A stretch of DNA of 64,000 bases, taken from the NCBI GenBank assembly GCA_025612375.1, contig JAAXKN010000015.1, positions 28,945 to 92,944 of the forward strand, written 5' to 3'. The notes under the pieces were generated by a model. The model saw nothing but the letters and a program-made list of their open reading frames with translations. It had not been told where the DNA came from and searched no databases. Of this stretch, positions 33,601 through 41,716 are shown one piece after another. Numbering within the stretch: position 1 is the first letter of the stretch; each line of letters starts with the position of its first letter. A program made the translations under genes and the position numbers. The stretch comes from Ignavibacteria bacterium (GTDB lineage Bacteria; Bacteroidota; Ignavibacteria; Ignavibacteriales; SURF-24).

Positions 33601-33633
33601 AAAAAGCCCAAAACCGTTTTCAAGTCCGTCTTT
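33601..33633 (+). repeat. Copy 2 of a direct repeat flanking the propeller gene
   Basis: AAAAAGCCCAAAA followed by CCGTTTTCAAG and TCCGTCTTT, matching 31060-31089. The segment between the two copies is the propeller gene with its terminator and leader. Confidence 0.6.
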
Positions 33634-33784
33634 GAGCTTTTATGAGAAGGGGGAGATGATGAGTAGGGCTTCAAAATATTTAGAAATTATGCTGTTTTAA
33701 ACATTTCCGTTTAGCCGACGTACTGAAAATTTCCTGCTGCTTTTAAGTCATCATCTTAGATAATCACCCATGAAGTCCATATCA

Positions 33785-34558
33785 TTAATTACTAAGAATA
33801 TTATTGTCTTCAATATATTTTATTCCCTTAGGGGAAATATAAATATCTTTGGTTGAATTATTGTATTCTAAAAGTTTTTCTTTATGCAGAGGAATTAAAA
33901 CATCTCTTCTGTAATTTGACGGTTTTACAATTTCAAGCCATTCTATTAATTCCGATTCCTGTAAATGCCGATTTGCTGAATGAAGAAGAACGAGAGTTTT
34001 GTCTTTGAATGTTAACCCATTTTTTAGAATTCTCCGTTTCCCATCTACCTCCCAAACAATTGGGCTTTTTCTCTCAACAAGTGAATCAACAATTTCAGAG
34101 GCGGTTACCATATCTGCATTATGAAATACCCTAACAAGTTCAGACATTAGCCACTTACTCATATATAGCACCGCGACTGCATCCATATGATTGGGGTTTA
34201 CATCTCCACTTACATGCCCAACTCCACGATTATTACGTATTTCATAAAGAGCGATAATCATTCTAGGAATTTGAATTCTCAATGAACGGGTTATGTTGGG
34301 AGTGTTTTCTAAAGCTCTGCATGCATCAACCATATTATTTGGTTTGCTGGGTGCAGGAGGATATGTGCCGCCAATATAACCTTTAATTATAGTGTATATG
34401 ATTTCGCATAATTTCCCGCCATTTAGTTCTGAAGGTTCCCATCTTTGCTCAATAAAGTTCTTCTGTATTTCATTATAACTTTCAATGAGAGGAATTCGCA
34501 ATCCGTCTGGAATCGTCGCAAACACTGCAAACTGATTCATTTGTTGACCTGTACTCAT
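33785..34558 (-). CDS. HEPN-motif protein with C-terminal winged-helix-like domain; possible defence or toxin component
   Basis: I do not recognise this 257-residue protein by name. It is helical in the first two thirds and holds RNNRGVGH at residues 108-115, fitting the R-x(4-6)-H motif of HEPN ribonucleases; the context ALYEIRNNRGVGHV resembles the C-terminal domain of abortive-infection proteins. The last 65 residues (SELIEWLEIVKPSNYRRDVL, LLEYNNSTKDIYISPKGI) look like a winged helix, with the Thr-Lys-Asp-Ile-Tyr beta-hairpin as wing. No signal peptide or membrane segment. It overlaps the upstream partner gene by 4 bp (ATGA), so the two proteins are made together. The pair is AT-rich, with non-coding flanks of 481 and 702 bp, signs of acquisition. 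A toxin or antiphage role is inference. Confidence 0.6.
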   Translation of the reverse strand: MSTGQQMNQFAVFATIPDGLRIPLIESYNEIQKNFIEQRWEPSELNGGKLCEIIYTIIKGYIGGTYPPAPSKPNNMVDACRALENTPNITRSLRIQIPRMIIALYEIRNNRGVGHVSGDVNPNHMDAVAVLYMSKWLMSELVRVFHNADMVTASEIVDSLVERKSPIVWEVDGKRRILKNGLTFKDKTLVLLHSANRHLQESELIEWLEIVKPSNYRRDVLIPLHKEKLLEYNNSTKDIYISPKGIKYIEDNNILSN

Positions 34559-35133
34559 AATTCATTTTTACCTTTTGCTGGTAAGTCATGCTCAACATAA
34601 TCCTCCCCAAGATTAGTTAAAACAATACTTTTTAATGATGAAGTATCCACCCATCCCTTTTGACTTGATAACACAGTTAATGTTGTAGTAAGATTTGCCG
34701 GTGTCCTCCATCCAGCATCTTTAAAACACGTAAAGACATAATTTGCGTCAATATTTTCGATGTTGAGATTCATTTTTAAATAATATACAGCAACCAAACA
34801 TTTTTCTTGGTCGGATTTGGGATCTTTTTCTTTAACAAACTCCTTAAAGGATTTTACTCCATCTGGTCTAAGACTTATCTCTTTGACGATTGAAAAGGTA
34901 GTTTTTCTTGCGCTCTTTGATTTCCCGTTAGAGCTTTTGGCTATTTTTGTTTTTTCTTGTGCTGCGGCTATGGGCTGATCAATGATAGTAACTGGTAATT
35001 GTTGTATCTGAGGTGATTTTAAATATTTTGAATTAACCCATGTTAAAATCCTATTTCGAGCATCTTCATCTTCAATTTTTGATAAAGATATATCGATTTC
35101 TTTAATAACATCAATCTCATTAACCGAACTCAT
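34555..35133 (-). CDS. Winged-helix-like partner of the HEPN-motif protein
   Basis: A 192-residue protein not known to me by name. An N-terminal amphipathic helix (ISLSKIEDEDARNRILTWV) precedes a flexible basic linker (about 60-80: KSSNGKSKSARKT). Residues 90-185 look like a winged helix: FKEFVKEKDPKSDQEKCLVA, then an FTCFKDAGWRTPANLTTTL recognition-helix-like segment and GWVDTSSLKSIVLTNLGEDY as the wing. A DNA- or RNA-binding adaptor or antitoxin is plausible. A strong AGGAGG ribosome-binding site lies 5 bp before the ATG, and a 15-bp palindrome lies 36 bp upstream. It is the first gene of the two-gene unit. Function not established. Confidence 0.6.
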   Translation of the reverse strand: MSSVNEIDVIKEIDISLSKIEDEDARNRILTWVNSKYLKSPQIQQLPVTIIDQPIAAAQEKTKIAKSSNGKSKSARKTTFSIVKEISLRPDGVKSFKEFVKEKDPKSDQEKCLVAVYYLKMNLNIENIDANYVFTCFKDAGWRTPANLTTTLTVLSSQKGWVDTSSLKSIVLTNLGEDYVEHDLPAKGKNEL

Positions 35134-35169
35134 TTTTCCTCCTACAATTATTAATCAATTGGGAAAAGT

Positions 35170-35184
35170 GTCTCTTTAAGAGAC
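35170..35184. promoter_or_regulatory. Palindromic operator candidate for the HEPN cassette
   Basis: GTCTCTTTAAGAGAC, a perfect 7-1-7 palindrome, centred about 44 bp upstream of the first cassette gene. The position is right for an operator bound by one of the two winged-helix proteins, but a leader hairpin is also possible. Confidence 0.45.
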
Positions 35185-35728
35185 TTAATGAATTTTGAAA
35201 TAAGAAATGTCTTCCTTTTGGATTTCCAAATTTTTGAGTAAAGCAAGGGGAAATTTAATTATTTGCTGAAACAATGGCAACTATATGTAACATGTGTAAT
35301 ATTCTTAATGTGTTTCGATTTCTTGTTTAGCAGGAATAATTTTCTTTCAGCCAGATGCAAAAGATTATAAAATATAGGAATTTTATACTTCTTGGTTAAA
35401 ATGATTACGATTTAAAATTCTTTTTCAATTACTATTTAGAACCATAGGAAATTGCTGATAAAGTGTTAGTCCAGTGAAAGAAAAATATAGAGATGTTTAT
35501 TGAAACGTCGCTTTATGAATCTTATAATGCTAAAAAAGATTATTTTATATTATTCTAATCAATAAGGGTAGTAAGAAGGGAATCATATTTGCAAAAATAA
35601 AGATTTATAAGTTTTTAATTAATATTTTTTATTTCGCCTTCCTCTTTGATTTAATTATTTGGAGTGAAATTGGGGGTTGCGTTGTTATTAATAACTGTTG
35701 GTAATTAATCTAAGCTAATATATAAAAA

Positions 35729-35767
35729 GAAAAGATCCTTAAAATGAATGATTTTAAGGATCTTTTC
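35729..35767 (-). terminator. Strong terminator of the aldo/keto reductase gene
   Basis: A perfect 16-bp stem (core AAAGATCCTTAAAA with TTTTAAGGATCTTT) and 7-nt loop, followed on the minus strand by a T-rich run (CTTTTTATAT). It lies 69 bp past the reductase stop. Confidence 0.8.
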
Positions 35768-35835
35768 AGAGTGCGGAAAAGGGGGAGATTCTAAGGCAGA
35801 AACTCTTACCCTTTATAAACTATTTCCGCCTTAAT

Positions 35836-36663
35836 TTATGGGATTCTGCTTGGGTCCCAGGCTACCCTGAAGTTTTCATCAAGGGAGTCGAGGGTCTGCA
35901 TATCTTCACCTGAGATCTCGAAATCGAAAACATCTGCGTTTTCATAGATCCTCTCTTTATGCACCGATTTGGGTATAACGACAATCTTGTGCTCCAGGGC
36001 CCAGCGGATCATGATCTGTGCCGTGGTTTTCCCGTAATGCGATGCAACTTCCCTAAGGCGGGCGTCTTTAAGCTTGCTTGCGCGGGCAAGAGGGCTATAG
36101 GCCTCGAGCTGAATATTGTTCTCAAGGCAGAATTCGAATAAGCCCTTCTGGAAAAGAAACGGGCTGAATTCAACCTGGTTTACAGCCGGAACCACATTGC
36201 AGGAGTTAAGGAGCTCCCTTAGGTGTGAAGTGGTGTAGTTGCTTACGCCGATTGCTTTGGCTTTCCCATCCTTTAATATCTCCTCAAGTGCCCTGTAGGA
36301 ATCGCCTCTAAGACCTGATACCGGCCAGTGCAGGAGGTAGAGATCCACGTAATCGAAGCCGAGTTTTTTGAGGCTTTCGTCGAAGGCTTTTAACGCTTTG
36401 TCGTATCCCTGGTCGTCATTCCAGAGTTTAGTTGTTACAAAAACCTCTTCTCTGGGCACGCTGCTGTCCTTAATTGCGCGTCCCACGTCGTGCTCATTCT
36501 TATAGAAAGCCGCCGTATCAATGTGGCGGTAGCCCGCATCAAGCGCCCAGCGTACGGCATTGTATGTCTCCTCTCCCGGAGGCGACTGGTAAACCCCGAG
36601 GCCGAAATAAGGGATTTCCGCGCCGTTATTCAGTTTTGCTTTATCATTAATTGTAAGCTTCAT
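35836..36663 (-). CDS. Aldo/keto reductase
   Basis: A 275-residue NADPH-dependent reductase with a TIM-barrel, of the AKR5-like bacterial group (2,5-diketo-gluconate or methylglyoxal reductase type). The catalytic set is present: Asp-49 and Tyr-54 in YRHIDTAAFYKNE, Lys in FVTTKLWND and His in DLYLLHWPVSG. The cofactor site reads VVIPKSVHKERIYENADVF, the usual IPKSxxxxRIxEN motif. Likely role is detoxifying aldehydes or reducing small carbonyls; the natural substrate cannot be read from sequence. It is a single-gene unit with its own strong terminator. Confidence 0.92.
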   Translation of the reverse strand: MKLTINDKAKLNNGAEIPYFGLGVYQSPPGEETYNAVRWALDAGYRHIDTAAFYKNEHDVGRAIKDSSVPREEVFVTTKLWNDDQGYDKALKAFDESLKKLGFDYVDLYLLHWPVSGLRGDSYRALEEILKDGKAKAIGVSNYTTSHLRELLNSCNVVPAVNQVEFSPFLFQKGLFEFCLENNIQLEAYSPLARASKLKDARLREVASHYGKTTAQIMIRWALEHKIVVIPKSVHKERIYENADVFDFEISGEDMQTLDSLDENFRVAWDPSRIP

Positions 36664-37101
36664 TTTTTTATCCGCAGTTTGTAAATGTTAACTAATAATG
36701 ATAAGAAAAAATGTGGAATTTTGAAAAATTTTGCGCAATAAGAGGGACATTCGTCCAGAAAGTTATACGGAATAATTCGTGACTGCAGCCGCCGTTAAAA
36801 AATACCTTGCATATTTATACTTATATTTATTTATTATTTAAGTACGGTACATTTATCAGGATCTTAAAAGCGGATAATTTTCCTTGTTAATCCAGATACT
36901 TACTGCCGGGGTTTGCACCCGGTAATATTCGGGAAGCTAAAGAAGAAATTTTCATTTTACCCATGCTGCCCGGCATGACCTTATCTGTTCACCTTTTACC
37001 AGGTGTTTTGGTTGTGCCGGGTTATTTTTTTATATGGCATCATTTATCCGGAAGTTATGGCTTTATAAGTAGAGTTACGAATTTGAAATGAGGAGGAATG
37101 G
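36664..37101. other. Divergent intergenic region
   Basis: 438 bp between the aldo/keto reductase and the FAD/Rieske gene. Small imperfect hairpins are present (for example CCGGG/CCCGG around 36910), but nothing I can identify. The FAD/Rieske start is preceded by GAGGAGG. Confidence 0.5.
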
Positions 37102-38748
37102 ATGGCAAAGAAAGTAAAAGGACAGGATGTGGAAAGTCCTATTGCAAATGAACCTGAGATTCCAAGTTCACAGATCACCTCGGGAAAAAATCTTTCATAC
37201 TGGACGGCCTCGGTTAAACCTGCTGCCAGCGACAGGCTTGAGCGGAATCTGAAGGTGGACGTTGTTGTAGTTGGAGGCGGGATCTCGGGGCTTACGACAG
37301 CTTACCTCCTTACAAGGGAGGGGAAAAATGTTGCCATTATGGAAGACGGGGAGATAGGAAGCGGGGAGTCGGGCCGCACGACAGCCCACATTTCAAATGC
37401 CCTGGACGACAGGTATTCTTACATCAGGGAGCTCTTGGGAGAGGAAAATGCCCGCCTGGCCGCAGAAAGCCATTCGGCGGCTATAGGCAAGGTTGAGAAA
37501 ATTGTTAATGAGGAGAAAATAGACTGCGATTTTGAACGCCTTCCGGGATATCTTTTCCTGCACCCTTCAGACAAAAAGAAAACCCTTGACGACGAGCTTA
37601 AGGCCACGCACGAGGCCGGAATAAGAACTGAGATGATAGAAGGTGTTCCGGGTATCCCTCTGGAAACAGGGCCATGCCTCATGTTCCCCGATCAGGCTAC
37701 TTTCAACCCGATGAAATACTACGACGGGCTTGCCGCGGCCATTGTAAGAAACGGCGGCCTCATTTTTACAAATACGCACGCATCCAAGGTTACGAATCTG
37801 GGGGTTACAAGCGACAAAGGCTTTACGATCAGGGCCGACTATATAGTTGTTGCAACAAACAGCCCGATTAACGATACATTTGCGATCCATACCAAGCAGG
37901 CGCCCTACCGCACTTATGTCATTGGCGGGCTTGTAAGGAAAGGCTCGCTTCCGCGCGCATTGTGGTGGGACACGGGGGACCAGAACTCCATCTGGACGAG
38001 CGATCCTTACCACTACGTAAGGCTTCAGAATTTTAGCCCGGAGTACGATCTTTTGATTGCTGGAGGCGAGGACCACAAGACGGGGCAGCCGGATGAAGAA
38101 GGGGTTCAGGAAGAGGATAAGTATAATAACCTCGTTATGTGGACCATGGAAAGATTTCCGGTCGAGTCGTTTGAATACAAGTGGTCGGGACAGGTAATGG
38201 AGCCTGTGGATGCAATGGCCTTTATAGGGCGTAATCCCATGGACAGCGACAACGTGTTTATAGTTACGGGGGATTCCGGCAACGGGATGACACACGGCAC
38301 CATAGCAGGTATACTCATTACAGACATGATAATGGGAAGGCAGAACCCGTGGCAGGATCTTTACGACCCCTCGCGTAAGACAGTTAAGGCGGCAAGCGAT
38401 TTTATACAGGAAAACGTGAACGTTGCAAAACAGTTCAAGGAATATTTATCCCCCGGCGACATAGATTCCATAAAGGACCTCGCGCCGGGACACGGTGCAA
38501 TAATAAGGCAGGGGCTGACGAAGGCGGCGGTATACAAAGATGACGATGGAAAGCTTTATGCCTACAGCGCCGTATGCCCACACCTCAAATGCATACTGGA
38601 GTGGAACGGGGAGGAGAAGACGTTTGACTGTCCATGTCACGGCTCCAGGTTCACATGTTTCGGCAAAGTGGTAAACGGTCCTGCCGCGCGCGACCTGGAA
38701 GAGATCGGGATCAGTGAAAACGGGCAGTCGGGAAGCTATGAAATCTGA
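37102..38748 (+). CDS. FAD-dependent oxidoreductase fused to a Rieske [2Fe-2S] domain
   Basis: A 548-residue two-domain redox protein. The N-terminal D-amino-acid-oxidase-type FAD domain begins with the dinucleotide motif VVVVGGGISGLTTAYLL (about 54-70) and continues with SGRTTAHISNALDD, and FIVTGDSGNGMTHGTIAG near the end of the domain. The C-terminal Rieske domain has ligands Cys-492, His-494, Cys-510 and His-513 (CPHLKC and CPCHGS), including the two extra Cys of the stabilising disulfide. The fusion is common in bacteria, but the substrate is unsettled; an amine or aldehyde oxidation feeding the Rieske centre is possible. No signal peptide, so cytoplasmic. AGGAGG precedes the ATG. Confidence 0.9.
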   Translation: MAKKVKGQDVESPIANEPEIPSSQITSGKNLSYWTASVKPAASDRLERNLKVDVVVVGGGISGLTTAYLLTREGKNVAIMEDGEIGSGESGRTTAHISNALDDRYSYIRELLGEENARLAAESHSAAIGKVEKIVNEEKIDCDFERLPGYLFLHPSDKKKTLDDELKATHEAGIRTEMIEGVPGIPLETGPCLMFPDQATFNPMKYYDGLAAAIVRNGGLIFTNTHASKVTNLGVTSDKGFTIRADYIVVATNSPINDTFAIHTKQAPYRTYVIGGLVRKGSLPRALWWDTGDQNSIWTSDPYHYVRLQNFSPEYDLLIAGGEDHKTGQPDEEGVQEEDKYNNLVMWTMERFPVESFEYKWSGQVMEPVDAMAFIGRNPMDSDNVFIVTGDSGNGMTHGTIAGILITDMIMGRQNPWQDLYDPSRKTVKAASDFIQENVNVAKQFKEYLSPGDIDSIKDLAPGHGAIIRQGLTKAAVYKDDDGKLYAYSAVCPHLKCILEWNGEEKTFDCPCHGSRFTCFGKVVNGPAARDLEEIGISENGQSGSYEI

Positions 38749-38790
38749 AATCAATTAAAATTAAAAATTAAAAAGTGAGGAAATGCAGGA

Positions 38791-38806
38791 GCGCGCGGCG
38801 GCGCGC
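38791..38806. terminator. GC-rich hairpin between convergent genes
   Basis: GCGCGC (38791-38796) pairs with GCGCGC (38801-38806) around a GGCG loop. It lies between the FAD/Rieske gene and the convergent small coiled-coil gene. No T-run on either side. Confidence 0.4.
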
Positions 38807-38821
38807 CCTAAAGGTAAATGA

Positions 38822-39127
38822 CTAGATTCTGATGATTTTTATTGCGCCGGAGAGGGGAATTTCACGTTTGGAGGATATTATAATGGAAATAATCTCGTCT
38901 TCTGAAAGCCCCAGCTCCTTTAATGTCCTTTGAAGAAGCGCCCGGTCCAGTTCACGCCTTATCGTGTCGTCCACAAGCATGATCCTGTAGCCCTGGAACT
39001 CAAAATCCCTGTTTTGGCTGTTCAGGAGTTCGTTATGGAATTCATCCCTCAGCCTTATATATTCGTCTTTTACCCTGTCGTACTCTTCCTTCAGCTCAAT
39101 TAAACGCTTTGCCTTTTCTTCCAGCAT
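38822..39127 (-). CDS. Small coiled-coil protein of unknown function
   Basis: A 101-residue protein not recognised. Residues 1-40 are a charged coiled coil (EEKAKRLIELKEEYDRVKDE), followed by a short beta segment around FEFQGYRIMLVDDTIRREL, and a C-terminal region with helix ELGLSEDEIISIIISSK and strand GAIKIIRI. No signal peptide, membrane segment or cysteine. It lies 73 bp upstream of the convergent hairpin region and downstream of nothing obvious; the RNA-methyltransferase-like gene at 39201 is transcribed in the same direction just ahead of it with a 73-bp gap. Real gene likely because of the clear heptad pattern and typical codon use. Confidence 0.55.
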   Translation of the reverse strand: MLEEKAKRLIELKEEYDRVKDEYIRLRDEFHNELLNSQNRDFEFQGYRIMLVDDTIRRELDRALLQRTLKELGLSEDEIISIIISSKREIPLSGAIKIIRI

Positions 39128-39200
39128 TACTATTCTCCATATTAATATATAATTAGTATGGAAAATAGTCCTCTAAATCAATTGCTTAATAATTGAACGG

Positions 39201-40670
39201 TTATTCAGGGATAAAAAGGAGCATTACCTCCAGGTTCGGCGTTCCGGGAAACATATCCAGAGGGGCCACGCGCTTAAGCCGGTAGCCGTTTTTTGTCCAT
39301 AGTTTCAGTTCCCTCGGGATCTCGTCGACGCCGCAGAAGATGTGAATTACCTTTAAGGGATCCCTTTCCGCAATCGATTCAATTACCCCTTCAGCTGTCC
39401 CCTGCCTCGGGGGATCTAAAAGAAATACCTCGGGCTTCCCGTCAGCGGGCAGGAGGCTATCCATGGTCTCCTCGTCAATTTTTTCTGCCAGGAACCTTAT
39501 CCTGCTTTTATGCGAGAAGTAGGGGGTGTTCTCAATTGCCGATCTTACAGAGGCTCCTTCGGCCTCAATGCCTGTGGCCTCGGAGAAATCATCCGCCAGA
39601 AAGTGCGTAAACAGCCCGTATCCGCAGAAAAGATCCACAAAGCGCACGTCTTTTTCATCTACAGCAAGCATCTCCCTGGCCAGGTCCAGCATTACGGGTA
39701 TCATGGACTGGTTTATCTGTGAAAAAGATGTGGGGTGGAATGAATACTTTTTGTCATTAATTACAATAAAGATCTTATCGGGACCGAAAAGCTTCTTGAA
39801 ATTAAGCTGATCCTTAGGCCTCAGGTTCTCGAGGTAATATTCTGAACGCGTGGGATCGAGGTAGATAAAAGCTGAGGCAATATTCACTTCCAGCTTCTGC
39901 AATTGGAGGGAAAGAGCCTTAAGTTTTCTTACGGTATCGGCATTTAATGTGTGCACATTAAATATTACGGTAAATTCTGTATAGCTGCCGCGTATAATGA
40001 GGTAGTTAAGGTTAAAGCCAATGAGCCTGAAGGCAGGTTCATTTATCCTGTCTAAGAGGAACTTGTATATTGCGTTGTGCTCTTCCGGTTCCAGTTCTGA
40101 ATAGCTATAGAGGCCTTCTCCCGAAGGCTTATGGCTTTCGCTGAACAAAAGATGAAACTTACCCTGTATGTTTACAACCCTTCTTTTTGTGGTTGTTCGG
40201 TAGTGCCTTGGCCTGGGTGAACGCCTTATGGGTTCAGGCTTCAGGGGGAGCTTATTTATCTGCCAGAATTCAGCAAAAGCTTCGTCTTTAAGCCTTATTT
40301 CGGCATTATAGTCCATCCTGGAAAGGGGTTCAACCTCGTCTTTTTTTACCTGAGGGGGAGTTTTGCCCAAAAGTATACGGGCAAATGACGCAGCGGATTC
40401 TTCTGTTTTCTCCGGTCGGTCTTTTCTTTCAAATCTATCTGTTTTCTCAAATCTATCTGTTCTCTCAGGCCTTTCCCTTCTTTCAGTTCTTTCTGTTCTG
40501 TCCTGCCTGTTTCTTCTGTCCGGTTTTTCCCATTTATCGGGTTTTCCCCTTCTTTCGGGTTTTTCACTTCTTTCCGGTTTATCTCTTCTGTCTGATTTTT
40601 CAAACCTGCCGGTTTTTTCCGTTCTGCCGTTTTTATCTGTCTTATAGGGTTTATTATAATTTTGCTTCAT
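39201..40670 (-). CDS. TrmA/RlmD-like RNA (uracil-C5) methyltransferase with charged repeat arm
   Basis: A 489-residue protein. Residues 1-95 are a repeated, highly charged arm of Asp-Arg-x-Glu-Lys-type units (for example RFEKTDRFERKDRPEKTEE), likely disordered and RNA-binding. Residues 250-489 form a class I AdoMet methyltransferase of the TrmA/RlmC/RlmD type: FVDLFCGYGLFTHFLAD (AdoMet loop), EVFLLDPPRQGT (DPPR motif) and the ending PLDMFPGTPNLEVMLLF. The catalytic-Cys segment is IFCGVDEIPRELK instead of the usual SCNPxTLARDL, so a Cys is kept but the surroundings differ. There is no TRAM domain and no Fe-S cysteine cluster. Target RNA unknown. Confidence 0.75.
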   Translation of the reverse strand: MKQNYNKPYKTDKNGRTEKTGRFEKSDRRDKPERSEKPERRGKPDKWEKPDRRNRQDRTERTERRERPERTDRFEKTDRFERKDRPEKTEESAASFARILLGKTPPQVKKDEVEPLSRMDYNAEIRLKDEAFAEFWQINKLPLKPEPIRRSPRPRHYRTTTKRRVVNIQGKFHLLFSESHKPSGEGLYSYSELEPEEHNAIYKFLLDRINEPAFRLIGFNLNYLIIRGSYTEFTVIFNVHTLNADTVRKLKALSLQLQKLEVNIASAFIYLDPTRSEYYLENLRPKDQLNFKKLFGPDKIFIVINDKKYSFHPTSFSQINQSMIPVMLDLAREMLAVDEKDVRFVDLFCGYGLFTHFLADDFSEATGIEAEGASVRSAIENTPYFSHKSRIRFLAEKIDEETMDSLLPADGKPEVFLLDPPRQGTAEGVIESIAERDPLKVIHIFCGVDEIPRELKLWTKNGYRLKRVAPLDMFPGTPNLEVMLLFIPE

Positions 40671-40777
40671 AATCCATGTAAATCTTCTTTACTTGAAACG
40701 TACCGTATTTATGCATAAATTCAAAACCTTTTTTGAATTATTAATAGTGTTGATTTTAAGGAAAAACACAAGGAAAT

Positions 40778-41632
40778 ATGGAAAAAACTTCTGCTTCTAT
40801 AAAAAGTTATCTTATAATTACACTCGGCCTGTTTATTTATGCCCTCGGCTGGACGGCCTTTTTAATTCCTTCCAAGATTGTCGGCGGCGGCTTAAGCGGT
40901 GTGGGTACGCTTATTTATTTTGTAACGGGGTTTCCCGTGGGTCTGACGTTTCTGGTGCTGAATGCATTTTTAATCGCTCTGTCGCTTAAAATTCTCGGCT
41001 CCGGTTTCGGAATAAAAACAGTTTACGCGGTACTGATTTTATCTGTCTTTCTTTCAGCGCTGCAGTATTATATTAAAGCCCCTGTAGTAAAGGACGCTTT
41101 TATGGCTTCAATTTTAGGGGGTATGTTAGGAGGTTTAGGAATCGGGATAGTCTTTACGCAGGGCGGGAGCTCGGGCGGTACGGACATAATTGCCATGATG
41201 ATAGTAAAATACAAAAATGTGAGTCCCGGCAAGGTTCTGCTTGTAATTGACGTAATAATTATCTCCTCGTCGTACCTTATTTTCGGATCCCTGGAAAAGA
41301 TTGTTTACGGCTGCGTGGTAATGGCTGTTACCACCTATACAATAGACATGTTCTTAGAGGGCGCAAAGCAGTCGATGCAGGTTTTTGTCTTCTCGGACCA
41401 TAATGAAGTAATTGCAGAAAAGATAGGAAAAGACCTCAGGCGCGGCATAACATTCCTTAAGGGAAAGGGATGGTACACGAACGAGGAGAAAGAAGTCCTA
41501 ATGGTTGTAGCGCGCAAAAATGAGCTGAGTCTTATACTCAGGATTGTAAAGGAAGCCGACGAGGATGCTTTTCTTTCCTACAATTCTGTAATGGGTGTTT
41601 TCGGCAAAGGGTTTGAGAAGATCAAGTACTAA
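40778..41632 (+). CDS. YitT/DUF2179 family membrane protein
   Basis: A 284-residue integral membrane protein: five to six hydrophobic helices (about residues 8-175) with conserved glycine-rich turns IPSKIVGGGLSGVGTLIY and TQGGSSGGTDIIAMMIV, then a cytoplasmic DUF2179 domain (about 205-284: RGITFLKGKGWYTNEEKEVL, YNSVMGVFGKGF). This is the YitT family, widespread and without a settled function; transport of a small solute or ion is often suggested. It is divergent from the RNA-methyltransferase-like gene, with 107 bp between. The Bacteroidota-type leader is AT-rich. Confidence 0.88.
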   Translation: MEKTSASIKSYLIITLGLFIYALGWTAFLIPSKIVGGGLSGVGTLIYFVTGFPVGLTFLVLNAFLIALSLKILGSGFGIKTVYAVLILSVFLSALQYYIKAPVVKDAFMASILGGMLGGLGIGIVFTQGGSSGGTDIIAMMIVKYKNVSPGKVLLVIDVIIISSSYLIFGSLEKIVYGCVVMAVTTYTIDMFLEGAKQSMQVFVFSDHNEVIAEKIGKDLRRGITFLKGKGWYTNEEKEVLMVVARKNELSLILRIVKEADEDAFLSYNSVMGVFGKGFEKIKY

Positions 41633-41716
41633 AATCTGAAATTTCAGGAAACGGAAATTATTTTTATATTTGCATTTCAATAAATTAAGCAATAAATGAA
41701 GGATAAAAGAGGATCT

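Larger units (their letters stand above)
33304..33784. other. Intergenic region with two repeat elements
   Basis: 481 bp, AT-rich. It holds one copy of a 32-bp repeat shared with 55314-55345 and one copy of the direct repeat also seen at 31060. A 31-codon plus-strand frame (33550-33645) has no ribosome-binding site or homology that I recognise. No other gene seen. Confidence 0.6.
35134..35835. other. AT-rich intergenic region upstream of the HEPN cassette
   Basis: 702 bp without a credible gene on either strand. It holds a 15-bp palindrome close to the cassette start, an AT-rich middle with no recognisable signal, and a strong hairpin at 35729-35767 belonging to the aldo/keto reductase gene. 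Confidence 0.6.

Noticed and set aside
33550..33645. 31-codon plus-strand frame before the HEPN cassette
   Set aside because: No ribosome-binding site; it overlaps a repeat element that explains the sequence.
33647..35789. AAGGGGGAGAT present at 33647-33657 and 35779-35789, flanking the HEPN cassette
   Set aside because: An 11-bp G-rich match is too short to claim as an attachment site or target duplication; no integrase or transposase is near.
40346..40672. Overlapping frames rich in Lys/Glu or Ser/Leu opposite and beside the charged arm of the RNA methyltransferase
   Set aside because: They are by-products of the repeated GA-rich codons of the real gene.
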